DNA of 33,879 bases from Bacteroidota bacterium (GTDB lineage Bacteria; Bacteroidota; Bacteroidia; JABDFU01): assembly GCA_016183775.1 (NCBI GenBank), contig JACPDY010000128.1:1-33879 (forward strand). Reading direction: 5' to 3'. The position numbers were made by a program, and so were the translations under genes. The notes below the pieces were generated by a model that was not told the origin of the DNA, made no database searches, and was given only the letters and a program-made list of their open reading frames with translations. Below, piece by piece: positions 7,801 to 14,082 of the stretch (position 1 is its first letter; every line of letters begins with the position of its first letter).

Positions 7801-8646
7801 TCGTCTGTTACAGTCAGCCCATCAACAATAACAACCTACAGCGTTGTTGTTAATGATGGAAGCTGCTTCAGCCTGCCATTTTCAGTTACTGTTCAGGTAT
7901 TACCTGTGCCCAATACCACAGTAGCGGGCGACACCATATTATGTCCGGGTGAAAGCAGAACTTTAACCGCAAATGGCGGAAGTATTTATAACTGGTCGTC
8001 AACAAGCTCTGTCGTTTCATCAATAACAGTTTCACCAACAGCTACTACAACATACACTGTAATTGCGGGTAACGGCACCTGTTACGGAACATCCGCCATA
8101 ATTACAGTTCATGTCATGCCAACTCCAACTGCTTCAGCATCTCCTGCAACATCATTGATCGATCACGGGGCTTCTGTAAATATTATCGCAAGCGGAGGAG
8201 GCACTTATACCTGGACTCCCGCCAAAGGTTTATCCTGCACAAATTGTTCAAACCCAACCGCAACACCTGACACATCAACAATATATACAGTGACAATAAC
8301 CGATGCAAATGGTTGTACGGCAACAACAATGGTAAGCATACTTATAAAAGCATTTTGCAACGGAAATGAAAAGGATATATTCATTGCCAATGTTTTTTCA
8401 CCAAACAACGACGGTAAGAATGATGTTTTGAAGGCACAGGGCAATGGCCTTAAAGATGTTTACTGGGCCATATTCGACCGCTGGGGAAACAAGGTTTTTG
8501 AAACTGCAGATCTGAGTAAAACATGGGATGGGACTTACCGCGGCGAAATGGTGGTTGCCGGCACTTATTTTTATATCCTAACGGCAACCTGCATACAGTC
8601 AAACAGCGAAATTAACCTGAAGGGAAATGTTACTGTGATCCGGTGA
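4861..8646 (+). CDS. Secreted CHU_C (T9SS type B) protein with duplicated N-terminal module and Ig-like repeats
   Basis: A 1261-residue protein. An in-frame TTG lies 24 bases upstream (4837), but the ATG at 4861 starts a normal signal peptide (MKKLLKSTSALCVFFISNLC) and the upstream codons contain a TAACTTTG -7-like box (4848-4855), so 4861 is preferred. After cleavage near TQ|NLVSN comes a module of about 200 residues (NLVSNGDFE, SCPDWYNQ, SSGQAYMAQVT-like), two Ig-like units, a second close copy of the same module (from about residue 378), then about eight Ig-like units of roughly 70-80 residues, each opening ICQGQSTTLT and including YQWSGG or YSWSNG and TTTYTV. Residues 1165-1261 are the gliding-motility-associated sorting domain (VFSPNNDGKNDV, FDRWGNKVFET, WDGTYRG, GTYFYIL). 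It is probably exported by the type IX system and held at the cell surface. The ligand of the N-terminal modules is unknown. Confidence 0.88.
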   Translation: MKKLLKSTSALCVFFISNLCYTQNLVSNGDFETYYSCPDWYNQVDSAKGWFKSSTKNNPSYHTEYLNACSPSNLFKVPTNTWGYQVAASGQAYMAQVTMAPTVQKDYRENIYTKLTSPLTIGSTYYVSMKVSRTDNTQHASNNLGVQLSVNSSFPLSNRSQVYSGTIITDTTKWTTISGSFIADSAYQYIAIGNFFTDSATSSSVACGSCQFIQYGYFIDDVSVVACNASVTLNSSTTSICSGESVTLTATGGKIYNWNTGATDSVLIVSPTSTTTYTVTSSNSLCTSLPKTITITVKPSPTINITGNTLICQGQSTTLSVSGGKTYSWSDGSIDSVLIISPSSTTTYTVSTSNSICTSTPKTITVNVTPAPTVNINCVAQNLVSNPSFEQYTQCPFDYNQADFAKDWLKSSNNNNPTYHTEYLNTCSPSSLFQVPTSTWGYQVASSGQAYMAQVTLAPSVQKDYRENIYTKLIAPLIKGNTYYVSLRASHADNCQNASNNLGVKFSSNSNLLINNISPVYSNSIITDNTKWITILGSFIADSTYQYLGIGNFFTDSATSKLNSCPGCSFVQYGYLIDDISVTGCSGIDAVTICSGQSATLSVSGGKTYSWSNGSNDSILIVSPVSSTTYTITTSNGSCTSSTKTITVNIVSPPTANITGNTTICQGQSTTLTVSGGKTYSWSNGSSDSVLVVSPGSTTTYTVTTNNGSCTSATKTITVNVTPAPTANITGNTSICQGQSTTLTAGGGGTYQWSGGISSTSASVTVSPSSSTTYSVTVNSGGCFSLPAAVTVNVLMPPTATITGNTAVCQGQSTTLTAGGGTSYQWSGGITSASASIIVSPSSSTTYFLTANNGSCSSPPASVTVTVTPLPIAGISGNTTICQGQSTTLTAGGGISYQWSGGISSASSSITVSPSTSTTYYVTTNDGTCTSSPASVTVIVTPIPTAGITGVTTICSGQSTTLTASGGGNYQWYGGISSTSSSVTVSPSTITTYSVVVNDGSCFSLPFSVTVQVLPVPNTTVAGDTILCPGESRTLTANGGSIYNWSSTSSVVSSITVSPTATTTYTVIAGNGTCYGTSAIITVHVMPTPTASASPATSLIDHGASVNIIASGGGTYTWTPAKGLSCTNCSNPTATPDTSTIYTVTITDANGCTATTMVSILIKAFCNGNEKDIFIANVFSPNNDGKNDVLKAQGNGLKDVYWAIFDRWGNKVFETADLSKTWDGTYRGEMVVAGTYFYILTATCIQSNSEINLKGNVTVIR

Positions 8647-8676
8647 TAGTATTCTGAATTAGCTCCAAATTACGTT

Positions 8677-8706
8677 CAATCAAACGTTTGAACAAATGTT
8701 TGATTG
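8677..8706. promoter_or_regulatory. Inverted repeat overlapping the -33 box of the toxin-antitoxin/sugar operon
   Basis: CAATCAAAC (8677-8685) and GTTTGATTG (8698-8706) form perfect 9-base arms around a 12-base spacer. The right arm contains the -33 TTG. It could be an operator for an autoregulating antitoxin, or act as a terminator for the CHU_C gene that ends 30 bases earlier; there is no T run to favour termination. Confidence 0.55.
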
Positions 8707-8734
8707 ATAAAGCCCTCAATATTTCGTAACTTTG
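8704..8734 (+). promoter_or_regulatory. Promoter of the operon 8739-13256
   Basis: TTG (8704-8706), 20 bases, then TAACTTTG (8727-8734), an exact TAnnTTTG. It lies just before the ATG at 8739, so the leader is only a few bases or absent. It is the best promoter in the window. Confidence 0.6.
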
Positions 8735-8738
8735 CTTC

Positions 8739-9038
8739 ATGAAATCAACACCAAATATAAGACCTGAAACTTTTTGGGATACTGATTTTTCAAAAATAAA
8801 TTTTGATAAACAATATCAATCTGTTATCACCCGGGTATTTAATTACGGTACTATGAAAGATGTAATTGAAGTTTTAAAATACTACAAAGCCGATTTTGTT
8901 AAAGATATATTAGTAAATACAGAAAACAATTTACACTATAACGCCATAGATCTTGCGAAAGCTATTTTTCAGCTTAAAGATTCTGATTTCAAATGCTCCA
9001 GAAGTCCGCTGTTTCAGCAGAGTTATACCAAACATTAG
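8739..9038 (+). CDS. DUF6922-like protein, likely antitoxin partner
   Basis: A 99-residue protein with FWDTDFSKINFDKQYQSVI near the N-terminus and VFNYGTMKDVIEVLKYYKAD following, the pattern of DUF6922-type proteins (Phe-Trp-Asp, an invariant helix with RV..YG, then a second helix with YY). Members commonly precede AbiEii-type nucleotidyltransferase toxins in Bacteroidota, as here, and are presumed to be the antitoxin. The toxin gene starts inside its last 46 bases, so translation is coupled. No DNA-binding motif is obvious, although the palindrome at 8677-8706 would be a natural operator. The family assignment is from memory of the motif; the antitoxin role is inferred from context. Confidence 0.72.
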   Translation: MKSTPNIRPETFWDTDFSKINFDKQYQSVITRVFNYGTMKDVIEVLKYYKADFVKDILVNTENNLHYNAIDLAKAIFQLKDSDFKCSRSPLFQQSYTKH

Positions 9039-9652
9039 TCAAACTAATGGAGTTGGATTTATTACATGACCATCGCTTAGTTGGCGGAACAGCACTTGCC
9101 CTCCAAATAGGACATAGATTGTCTGTAGATATTGATTTGTTTTCCGATCAAAAACACAATTACGAGCAGATAACGAACACTCTCGCTAAAAAATTTAATG
9201 GCAACTTAAATATTATCAGATCAAATACCGATGGTATTACATTATTTATAAATACAATTAAAACAGATATTTACGATTGGGATGTACCATTTAATCACAT
9301 ACCATTTATTGAGAATAATATCCGGATGGCTTATAAAAAAGACATAATACCAATGAAGTTAAATACATTTTGCTCTTCCCATGATGCAAGATATGAGAAA
9401 AAAGACTATACTGATATTGCCGCATTGTTAAGGGAATACTCACTTAGCACTATGATTGACTTATATTTTCATAAGTATACTCAATCTTATTTGAATGAGC
9501 GGATAATAATCGAAAGGTTAGGCCACTATACAAAAGCTGAAAGCAATGGCAGCACAATGCCAATTATGCTTGATGGCAGCACATGGGATGACGTAAAGAA
9601 GCAAATTGACAAATCGATTAATAGTTATATTAATGAAAATATGAACGAATGA
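8993..9652 (+). CDS. AbiEii/AbiGii-type nucleotidyltransferase toxin
   Basis: A 219-residue protein. Residues 30-50, VGGTALALQIGHRLSVDIDLF, carry the AbiEii nucleotidyltransferase motif: GGT at 31-33 and the paired metal-binding acids Asp46 and Asp48. Later KLNTF and the KKDYTDIAALL block match the other conserved motifs of the family. Known AbiEii toxins block growth by transferring nucleotides, in some cases onto tRNA ends, and give abortive phage resistance. The start overlaps the DUF6922 gene by 46 bases. The stop overlaps the ATG of the epimerase gene by four bases (ATGA at 9649-9652), so the toxin reads directly into the sugar operon. The acceptor substrate cannot be deduced. Confidence 0.87.
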   Translation: MLQKSAVSAELYQTLVKLMELDLLHDHRLVGGTALALQIGHRLSVDIDLFSDQKHNYEQITNTLAKKFNGNLNIIRSNTDGITLFINTIKTDIYDWDVPFNHIPFIENNIRMAYKKDIIPMKLNTFCSSHDARYEKKDYTDIAALLREYSLSTMIDLYFHKYTQSYLNERIIIERLGHYTKAESNGSTMPIMLDGSTWDDVKKQIDKSINSYINENMNE

Positions 9653-10629
9653 AAAATATATTTATCACCGGAGGTGCAGGCTATGTAGGCTCAGTGCTTG
9701 TTCCTAAACTCCTTAAAAAGGGATATAATGTAACCGTACTTGACCTGATGATATACGGCGAAGATGTACTTCCCAAACACCCAAATTTAAAAACAGTAAA
9801 AGGCGATATCCGCGACCAGGAACTATTAAAAAAAATACTTCCCGGGCAGGATGCAGTGATACATCTGGCCTGTATTTCAAATGATCCCAGCTTTGAACTA
9901 AATCCAACACTTGGCAAGTCCATTAACCTGGATGCATTTGAACCATTGGTTAAAATTTCAAAGGAATCGGGTGTGCAACGATTTATTTACGCCTCTTCAT
10001 CCAGTGTTTATGGCATTAAGGAGGAGCCCAATGTAAATGAAACAATGACGCTTGAACCACTCACTGATTACTCAAAATTTAAGGCTCAATGTGAGGAAAT
10101 ACTAAGCAACTATCAAAGTGACAATTTCACTACTACTACTATTCGTCCGGCTACCGTTTGCGGGTACGGCTCACGGTTGCGTCTTGACCTGTCAGTAAAT
10201 ATTCTAACCAATCTTGCGATCAATAAAGGTGAGATAACTGTATTCGGCGGCTCTCAAAAGCGACCCAATATACACATTGAGGACATGACTGATCTTTACT
10301 GCATGCTATTGGAATTGCCAAAAGAAAAAATCGCGAATAAGATCTGGAACGCAGGCTATGAAAACCATACCATTTCTGAGATCGCCGGCATGGTAAAAAA
10401 TGTTATCGGCGACCAGGTTAAAATTGTAACTTCTCCTTCCAATGATCTGCGATCATATCACATTTCATCCGCGAAAATTAAAAATGACATAGGCTTTGTA
10501 GCTAAACATACAATTGAAGATGCTGTAAAGGATCTAAAAACCGCGTTCAATAAGGGTTTGGTTCCAAATTCATTAACGGATGATAAGTATTTTAATGTTA
10601 AGTTGATGCAGAAAATTGAGTTACATTAA
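9649..10629 (+). CDS. NAD-dependent nucleotide-sugar epimerase/dehydratase (extended SDR)
   Basis: A 326-residue extended short-chain dehydrogenase. Gly8, Gly11 and Gly14 in TGGAGYVGS form the NAD-binding GxxGxxG motif, Asp32-like acid follows the second strand, ASSSSVYG supplies the catalytic Ser region, and Tyr141/Lys145 (YSKFK) are the catalytic YxxxK pair. RPATVCGYGSRLRLD and FGGSQKRPNIHIEDM match sugar-nucleotide binding segments. It would epimerise, reduce or dehydrate an NDP-sugar in the cytoplasm. Translation is coupled to the toxin gene upstream. The stop at 10629 lies four bases before the left inverted repeat of the GxxExxY cassette, which therefore did not damage it. The exact substrate is not evident. 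Confidence 0.87.
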   Translation: MKNIFITGGAGYVGSVLVPKLLKKGYNVTVLDLMIYGEDVLPKHPNLKTVKGDIRDQELLKKILPGQDAVIHLACISNDPSFELNPTLGKSINLDAFEPLVKISKESGVQRFIYASSSSVYGIKEEPNVNETMTLEPLTDYSKFKAQCEEILSNYQSDNFTTTTIRPATVCGYGSRLRLDLSVNILTNLAINKGEITVFGGSQKRPNIHIEDMTDLYCMLLELPKEKIANKIWNAGYENHTISEIAGMVKNVIGDQVKIVTSPSNDLRSYHISSAKIKNDIGFVAKHTIEDAVKDLKTAFNKGLVPNSLTDDKYFNVKLMQKIELH

Positions 10630-10633
10630 AATA

Positions 10634-11088
10634 GAACGCTGATTTTTATGATCATTATGATAAATTAAGATGAGTAACTACAAGTATTCAGAGATCACTA
10701 ATACAATTATTAAATGTTACTATAATGTTTACAATACATTAGGGTACGGGTTTCTGGAAAAAGTCTATGAAAACGCTCTCCTGATCGAACTAATGAATAA
10801 TGGTTTGCGATGTTCAGCTCAATATCCTGTTGAAGTTTATTATAGCGCTAAAAAAGTGGGACAATATTTTGCCGATATAATCGTAAATGAATGCGTTATC
10901 ATTGAAATAAAAGCCGCCGAAGCTTTATGTGAAGAGCATGAAGCACAATTAACCAATTACCTCAAAGCAACTAATATTGAGGTCGGTCTGCTTCTTAACT
11001 TTGGCAAAAAGACAGAATTCAAAAGAAAAGTCTTTACCAACGAATATAAAATCATAACTGATCATAACGATCATAAAAATCTGCGTTC
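10634..11088. mobile_element. GxxExxY cassette bounded by 28-base inverted repeats
   Basis: The left end GAACGCTGATTTTTATGAT... (10634-10661) and the right end (11061-11088, reverse complement GAACGCAGATTTTTATGAT...) agree at 26 of 28 positions. They enclose almost exactly one gene, the GxxExxY protein at 10670-11101, whose ATG comes eight bases after the left repeat and whose C-terminus is encoded by the right repeat. The ends differ at the seventh base (T left, A right), and the same two end types occur in the 88-base elements at 1955 and 2170. The insertion leaves the epimerase stop and the aminotransferase start intact. No obvious target duplication is seen, and no transposase is encoded. 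Confidence 0.7.
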
Positions 11089-11101
11089 CCTTCGATCATG
11101 A
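10670..11101 (+). CDS. GxxExxY protein (PDDEXK_3 nuclease-fold family)
   Basis: A 143-residue protein. GFLEKVY at 27-33 is the name-giving GxxExxY motif. ADIIVNECVIIEIKA supplies Asp69, Glu79 and Lys81, the arrangement D-x9-ExK of PD-(D/E)XK nucleases, and Pfam places this family there as PDDEXK_3. Gln92 after the active site (EAQLTNYLKA) is also typical. Biochemical function of the family is not established to my knowledge. The last 15 residues (ITDHNDHKNLRSLRS) are mostly the translated right inverted repeat of the cassette. The stop overlaps the aminotransferase ATG as ATGA (11098-11101), so the gene is translationally coupled into the sugar operon although its fold has nothing to do with sugar synthesis. 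Confidence 0.9.
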   Translation: MSNYKYSEITNTIIKCYYNVYNTLGYGFLEKVYENALLIELMNNGLRCSAQYPVEVYYSAKKVGQYFADIIVNECVIIEIKAAEALCEEHEAQLTNYLKATNIEVGLLLNFGKKTEFKRKVFTNEYKIITDHNDHKNLRSLRS

Positions 11102-12240
11102 AAGTCCCTTACATAAACCTGGGTCTGCAACACGCCCCAATAAAAACGGAAATACTTAAACGTATTGAAAAACTACTGGAGAACGGCCAATTTATTTTAG
11201 GTGAAGAAGTCCGGATTTTTGAAAAACGTTTTGCGGAATTATCACAAACCAAATACGCCTTAGGCGTTGCCAACGGCACGGATGCGTTGTTCCTCTCTAT
11301 GCTGGCACTTGGAATTGGTAAAGGTGACGAAGTAATAACTGCTCCGAATTCTTTTTTAGCTTCAGCCTCAGCAATTGCCCTTATTGGCGCTACGCCTGTT
11401 TTTGCTGATGTCCGCGACGATTTTAACCTTGATCCCGCGAAAGTGGAAAAAGCAATAACCTCAAAAACAAAGGCCATTATTGCAGTCCACCTAACCGGAA
11501 GGCCTGCGCCAATTGACGAATTACTTCAGATAGCAAAAAAGCACAATTTGCATATTATTGAGGATGCCGCACAAGCTGTCAGCGCAGAATATAAAGGTAA
11601 ACCGGTTGGCGGTTTTGGAATTACGGGCTGCTTTAGCTTACACCCTTTGAAAAATCTGAGCGCAGCAGGTGATGGAGGTGTGATCACAACCAATGATGAT
11701 AAAGTGTATCAATACCTTGTTAAAGCACGTAATCACGGATTAAAAAGCCGCGATGAATGTGAACTGTGGAGTTACAACTCCCGTCTTGATAACCTGCAGG
11801 CCGCTATACTGAATGTTAAGTTGAATGTATTGGATAAATGGACCGAGCGAAGAAGGGAGATCGCCTCTATTTATCAGCAAAAATTTAAGGGACTTGATAT
11901 AGTAGTACCCTGTGATAAATCGTACGAAAAAGCGGTTTACCACACCTTCATCATTCAAACCTCTTACAGAAATGAATTGCAGAAGTTTCTGCTCGAAAAC
12001 GAAATTGAAACAAAGGTCCACTACCCTATTCCGATCTATCTCCAGGAGGCGGCAAAAAGCCTTGGGTATAAAAAAGGTGATTTCCCTGTCACCGACCACC
12101 AGGTTGAGACCATATTAAGCCTGCCCGTTTTTGCTGAGCTCACAAACGAACAGGTAAATTATGTTTGTAATAAGATCATTGAATTTTACACGTCAAAAAG
12201 GTCCGGAACTAAAACCAATCTATCAGCAGCAGGCAAATAA
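11098..12240 (+). CDS. DegT/DnrJ/EryC1/StrS-type sugar aminotransferase
   Basis: A 380-residue PLP enzyme with the full family pattern: NGTDALFLSM near residue 60 for phosphate binding, EDAAQAV with the Asp that holds the pyridine nitrogen, and CFSLHPLKNLSAAGDGG with Lys185 as the Schiff-base lysine. RNHGLKSRDECELWSYNSRLDNLQAA is the usual substrate-proximal segment. It would convert a keto-sugar nucleotide to an amino-sugar nucleotide. The neighbouring epimerases could provide the substrate and the acyltransferase at 3594 could acetylate the product. It shares its ATG with the stop of the GxxExxY gene, and its own stop shares a base with the ATG of the methyltransferase gene (TAATG). Confidence 0.93.
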   Translation: MKVPYINLGLQHAPIKTEILKRIEKLLENGQFILGEEVRIFEKRFAELSQTKYALGVANGTDALFLSMLALGIGKGDEVITAPNSFLASASAIALIGATPVFADVRDDFNLDPAKVEKAITSKTKAIIAVHLTGRPAPIDELLQIAKKHNLHIIEDAAQAVSAEYKGKPVGGFGITGCFSLHPLKNLSAAGDGGVITTNDDKVYQYLVKARNHGLKSRDECELWSYNSRLDNLQAAILNVKLNVLDKWTERRREIASIYQQKFKGLDIVVPCDKSYEKAVYHTFIIQTSYRNELQKFLLENEIETKVHYPIPIYLQEAAKSLGYKKGDFPVTDHQVETILSLPVFAELTNEQVNYVCNKIIEFYTSKRSGTKTNLSAAGK

Positions 12241-13256
12241 TGGCAACAAACTTCGACAAACAATTTTTTGAGATCTTTGAAAAGGATAAAGCATTTATCA
12301 AAAGCTGGCTCGTTGCATGGGATTATCAATTAAAGAGAAAAAAAAGGAATGTAAAATATGCCGATGGACAACTTTCTGACTTTTTCAGTTACGGCGGGCC
12401 CGAAGATCTTACCAAGTGGATGAGATGGTTCAGCCCTGTTTATGCAAGTTATTTTAGCAAGACACTTACTCAGCCTTTGTCAGAGGAGAGTCTTGAAAAT
12501 GACAGGCGGATCCTCTCCGGATTAAATTTAAACTATGATTTCTCATCCTATCACAATAACGTAGGGCTTAATAACGCCCATGATCTTTTAATTCCGCAAT
12601 TATATCCTGTACCGGAACGCAATCAGATCAAAACCATTCTCGACTTTGGCGCAGGTTATGGCCGCCAGGCTAATTTATGGACATCAAAAACAAAAGATGC
12701 CACATACATTGGCATGGATGCTATACCTAACTCCTACACACTGCAAAATCTATACTACAATCAGTTAACCTCCAATGTTTACGACTACATAGATTCTCCG
12801 GGCTCATTTAAATTTTCATCGGACAAAAAAGGTATTTATCATGTTCCGACATGGCGCAGTGATCTTATACCAGATAATTCAGTTGACATGGTGATGTGCG
12901 TGCAGGTATTGCCGGAGCTTAATACACGATTAGTAAAACACATGCTGGTGGAATTTGAACGAATACTCAAACCGGGTGGAATGTTATATATCCGTGATCA
13001 TTATGAAGCATGGAAACCGGCAGGCAACTTCAGCATTAATTCATTTTTAAACAACAACGGATTTGTGCTTGAATTTAAACCTCACATTATCCTGGATAAA
13101 GATCTGCATGGAATTCCTAAAATCTGGAGAAAGGCCGATCCGGAAGTAATGAGATCATTAACACGTCCGTTAAAAGCAAAAATCAAACAACTTGCGGAAG
13201 ATGCAGACGCCTTATCAGGTGGCTTACTTGCTAAGCTAAAACGTTCGATAAAATAA
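12240..13256 (+). CDS. SAM-dependent methyltransferase, class I
   Basis: A 338-residue protein. ILDFGAGYGRQA (Asp135 to Gly141 region) is motif I of Rossmann-fold SAM methyltransferases, YIGMDAIPNSY the acidic end of strand 2, VDMVMCVQVLPEL motif II-like, and LKPGGMLYIRDH the usual post-motif. The first 120 residues carry a helical extension (FFEIFEKDKAFIKSWL, GPEDLTKWMRWFSP) that resembles sugar O-methyltransferases annotated in polysaccharide loci, but no specific substrate can be named. It is the last gene of the operon starting at 8739, overlapping the aminotransferase stop by one base. A cluster of REP-like hairpins follows it and may end transcription. Confidence 0.82.
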   Translation: MATNFDKQFFEIFEKDKAFIKSWLVAWDYQLKRKKRNVKYADGQLSDFFSYGGPEDLTKWMRWFSPVYASYFSKTLTQPLSEESLENDRRILSGLNLNYDFSSYHNNVGLNNAHDLLIPQLYPVPERNQIKTILDFGAGYGRQANLWTSKTKDATYIGMDAIPNSYTLQNLYYNQLTSNVYDYIDSPGSFKFSSDKKGIYHVPTWRSDLIPDNSVDMVMCVQVLPELNTRLVKHMLVEFERILKPGGMLYIRDHYEAWKPAGNFSINSFLNNNGFVLEFKPHIILDKDLHGIPKIWRKADPEVMRSLTRPLKAKIKQLAEDADALSGGLLAKLKRSIK

Positions 13257-13284
13257 CGAGACTCAATAAACATGTAATATCGGT

Positions 13285-13371
13285 AAACCCCGACAGGGGT
13301 TTAATACGAATAACCACCGATGCAAGCGGTGGTAAATAAACAAAAACGATCCCCAACCCCGACAGGAGTTG
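13285..13371. repeat. REP-like hairpins, left of the transposase pseudogene
   Basis: Three hairpins: AAACCCC-GACA-GGGGTTT (13285-13302, perfect), ACCACCG-(7)-CGGTGGT (13313-13333, perfect) and CAACCCC-GACA-GGAGTTG (13354-13371, one mismatch). The AACCCCGACAGGGGTT form is a well-known intergenic repeat in Bacteroidota and the natural partner of the REP-associated transposase that follows. Confidence 0.8.
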
Positions 13372-13399
13372 AACTTTTTAGATAAATTAACAGTTGCAG

Positions 13400-13843
13400 A
13401 TGAGTAGTTATAGACAAATATTCTACCAGATAGTCTTCAGAACAAAATCGAACAAACACGCTTTGACTGAAGAACATTGCGATGAACTATACAAATATAT
13501 TAGTGGCATTATAAAAAATAAAAATTGCACTATTTACAGGATCAATGGCGTTAGCGACCATATTCATATTGTTTGCGATTTACATCCTTCAGTAGCGTTA
13601 GCAGACCTTATAAAAGATATTAAAATAGCCAGCAATATCTGGATGAAGAATTCAGGAAAGTTTCCTGATTTTAATGGTTGGTCTGATGGCTATGGTGCGT
13701 TCACTTATTCTATAAAAGAAAAAGACAGGTTGATAGAGTATGTAAAAAACCAATAAGAGCACCACAAAACATTTACCTTTATGGATGAATTTAGAAAGCT
13801 GTTAATTGAACAAGGAATTGAATTTGATGAAAAGTATTTATAA
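13400..13843 (+). pseudogene. REP-associated tyrosine transposase (Y1/HUH), broken by an in-frame TAA
   Basis: From the ATG at 13400 (MSSYRQIFYQIVFRTK, the family's normal N-terminus; an earlier TTG at 13394 is not needed) the frame reads 118 residues. HUH motif His54-Ile-His56 in GVSDHIHIV binds the metal, and Tyr98 in GWSDGYGAF is the probable nucleophile. At 13754-13756 a TAA stands where relatives have Glu in KNQEEHH. Beyond it the same frame continues without shift as EHHKTFTFMDEFRKLLIEQG and on to a TAA at 13841-13843, which is the normal family ending (FDEKYL). A single G-to-T change (GAA to TAA) therefore truncated a 148-codon gene. The N-terminal piece retains HUH and Tyr but lacks the last helix, so it is probably inactive. 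Confidence 0.88.
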
Positions 13844-13852
13844 TCGCAATAT

Positions 13853-14051
13853 TCAACCCTTATCAGGGTTGAGGTATCGTTTTACTTTTGTAACCATGCG
13901 TTTCACGCAAGGTTATTCATATTTAAGTCCTTCGGACTTATCCGCGGAAAGCATATAGAAATAGAATATAAATAATAAAAACATGAAATAGCCATCACGC
14001 CAAAAGGCGTGACCAACCGAAATGAATAATACGAGATGGCGTATTCCATCT
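13853..14051. repeat. Hairpin array, right of the transposase pseudogene
   Basis: Five different hairpins in 200 bases: TCAACCCT-TATC-AGGGTTGA (13853-13872), AACC-a-TGCG-(5)-CGCA-a-GGTT (13892-13914), TAAGTCC-TTC-GGACTTA (13924-13940), TCACGCC-AAAA-GGCGTGA (13995-14012) and AGATGG-(6)-CCATCT (14034-14051). A short TCCGCGGA palindrome lies at 13941-13948. The stems differ in sequence, so they are not copies of a single unit, but the first resembles the REP type on the left side. Confidence 0.8.
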
Positions 14052-14082
14052 GACAATTAAGAACTTACAAATTATATACAAG

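Noticed and set aside
13285-14051. Possible CRISPR array around the transposase remnant
   Set aside because: The hairpins differ in sequence and spacing; there are no constant direct repeats with unique spacers and no cas genes.
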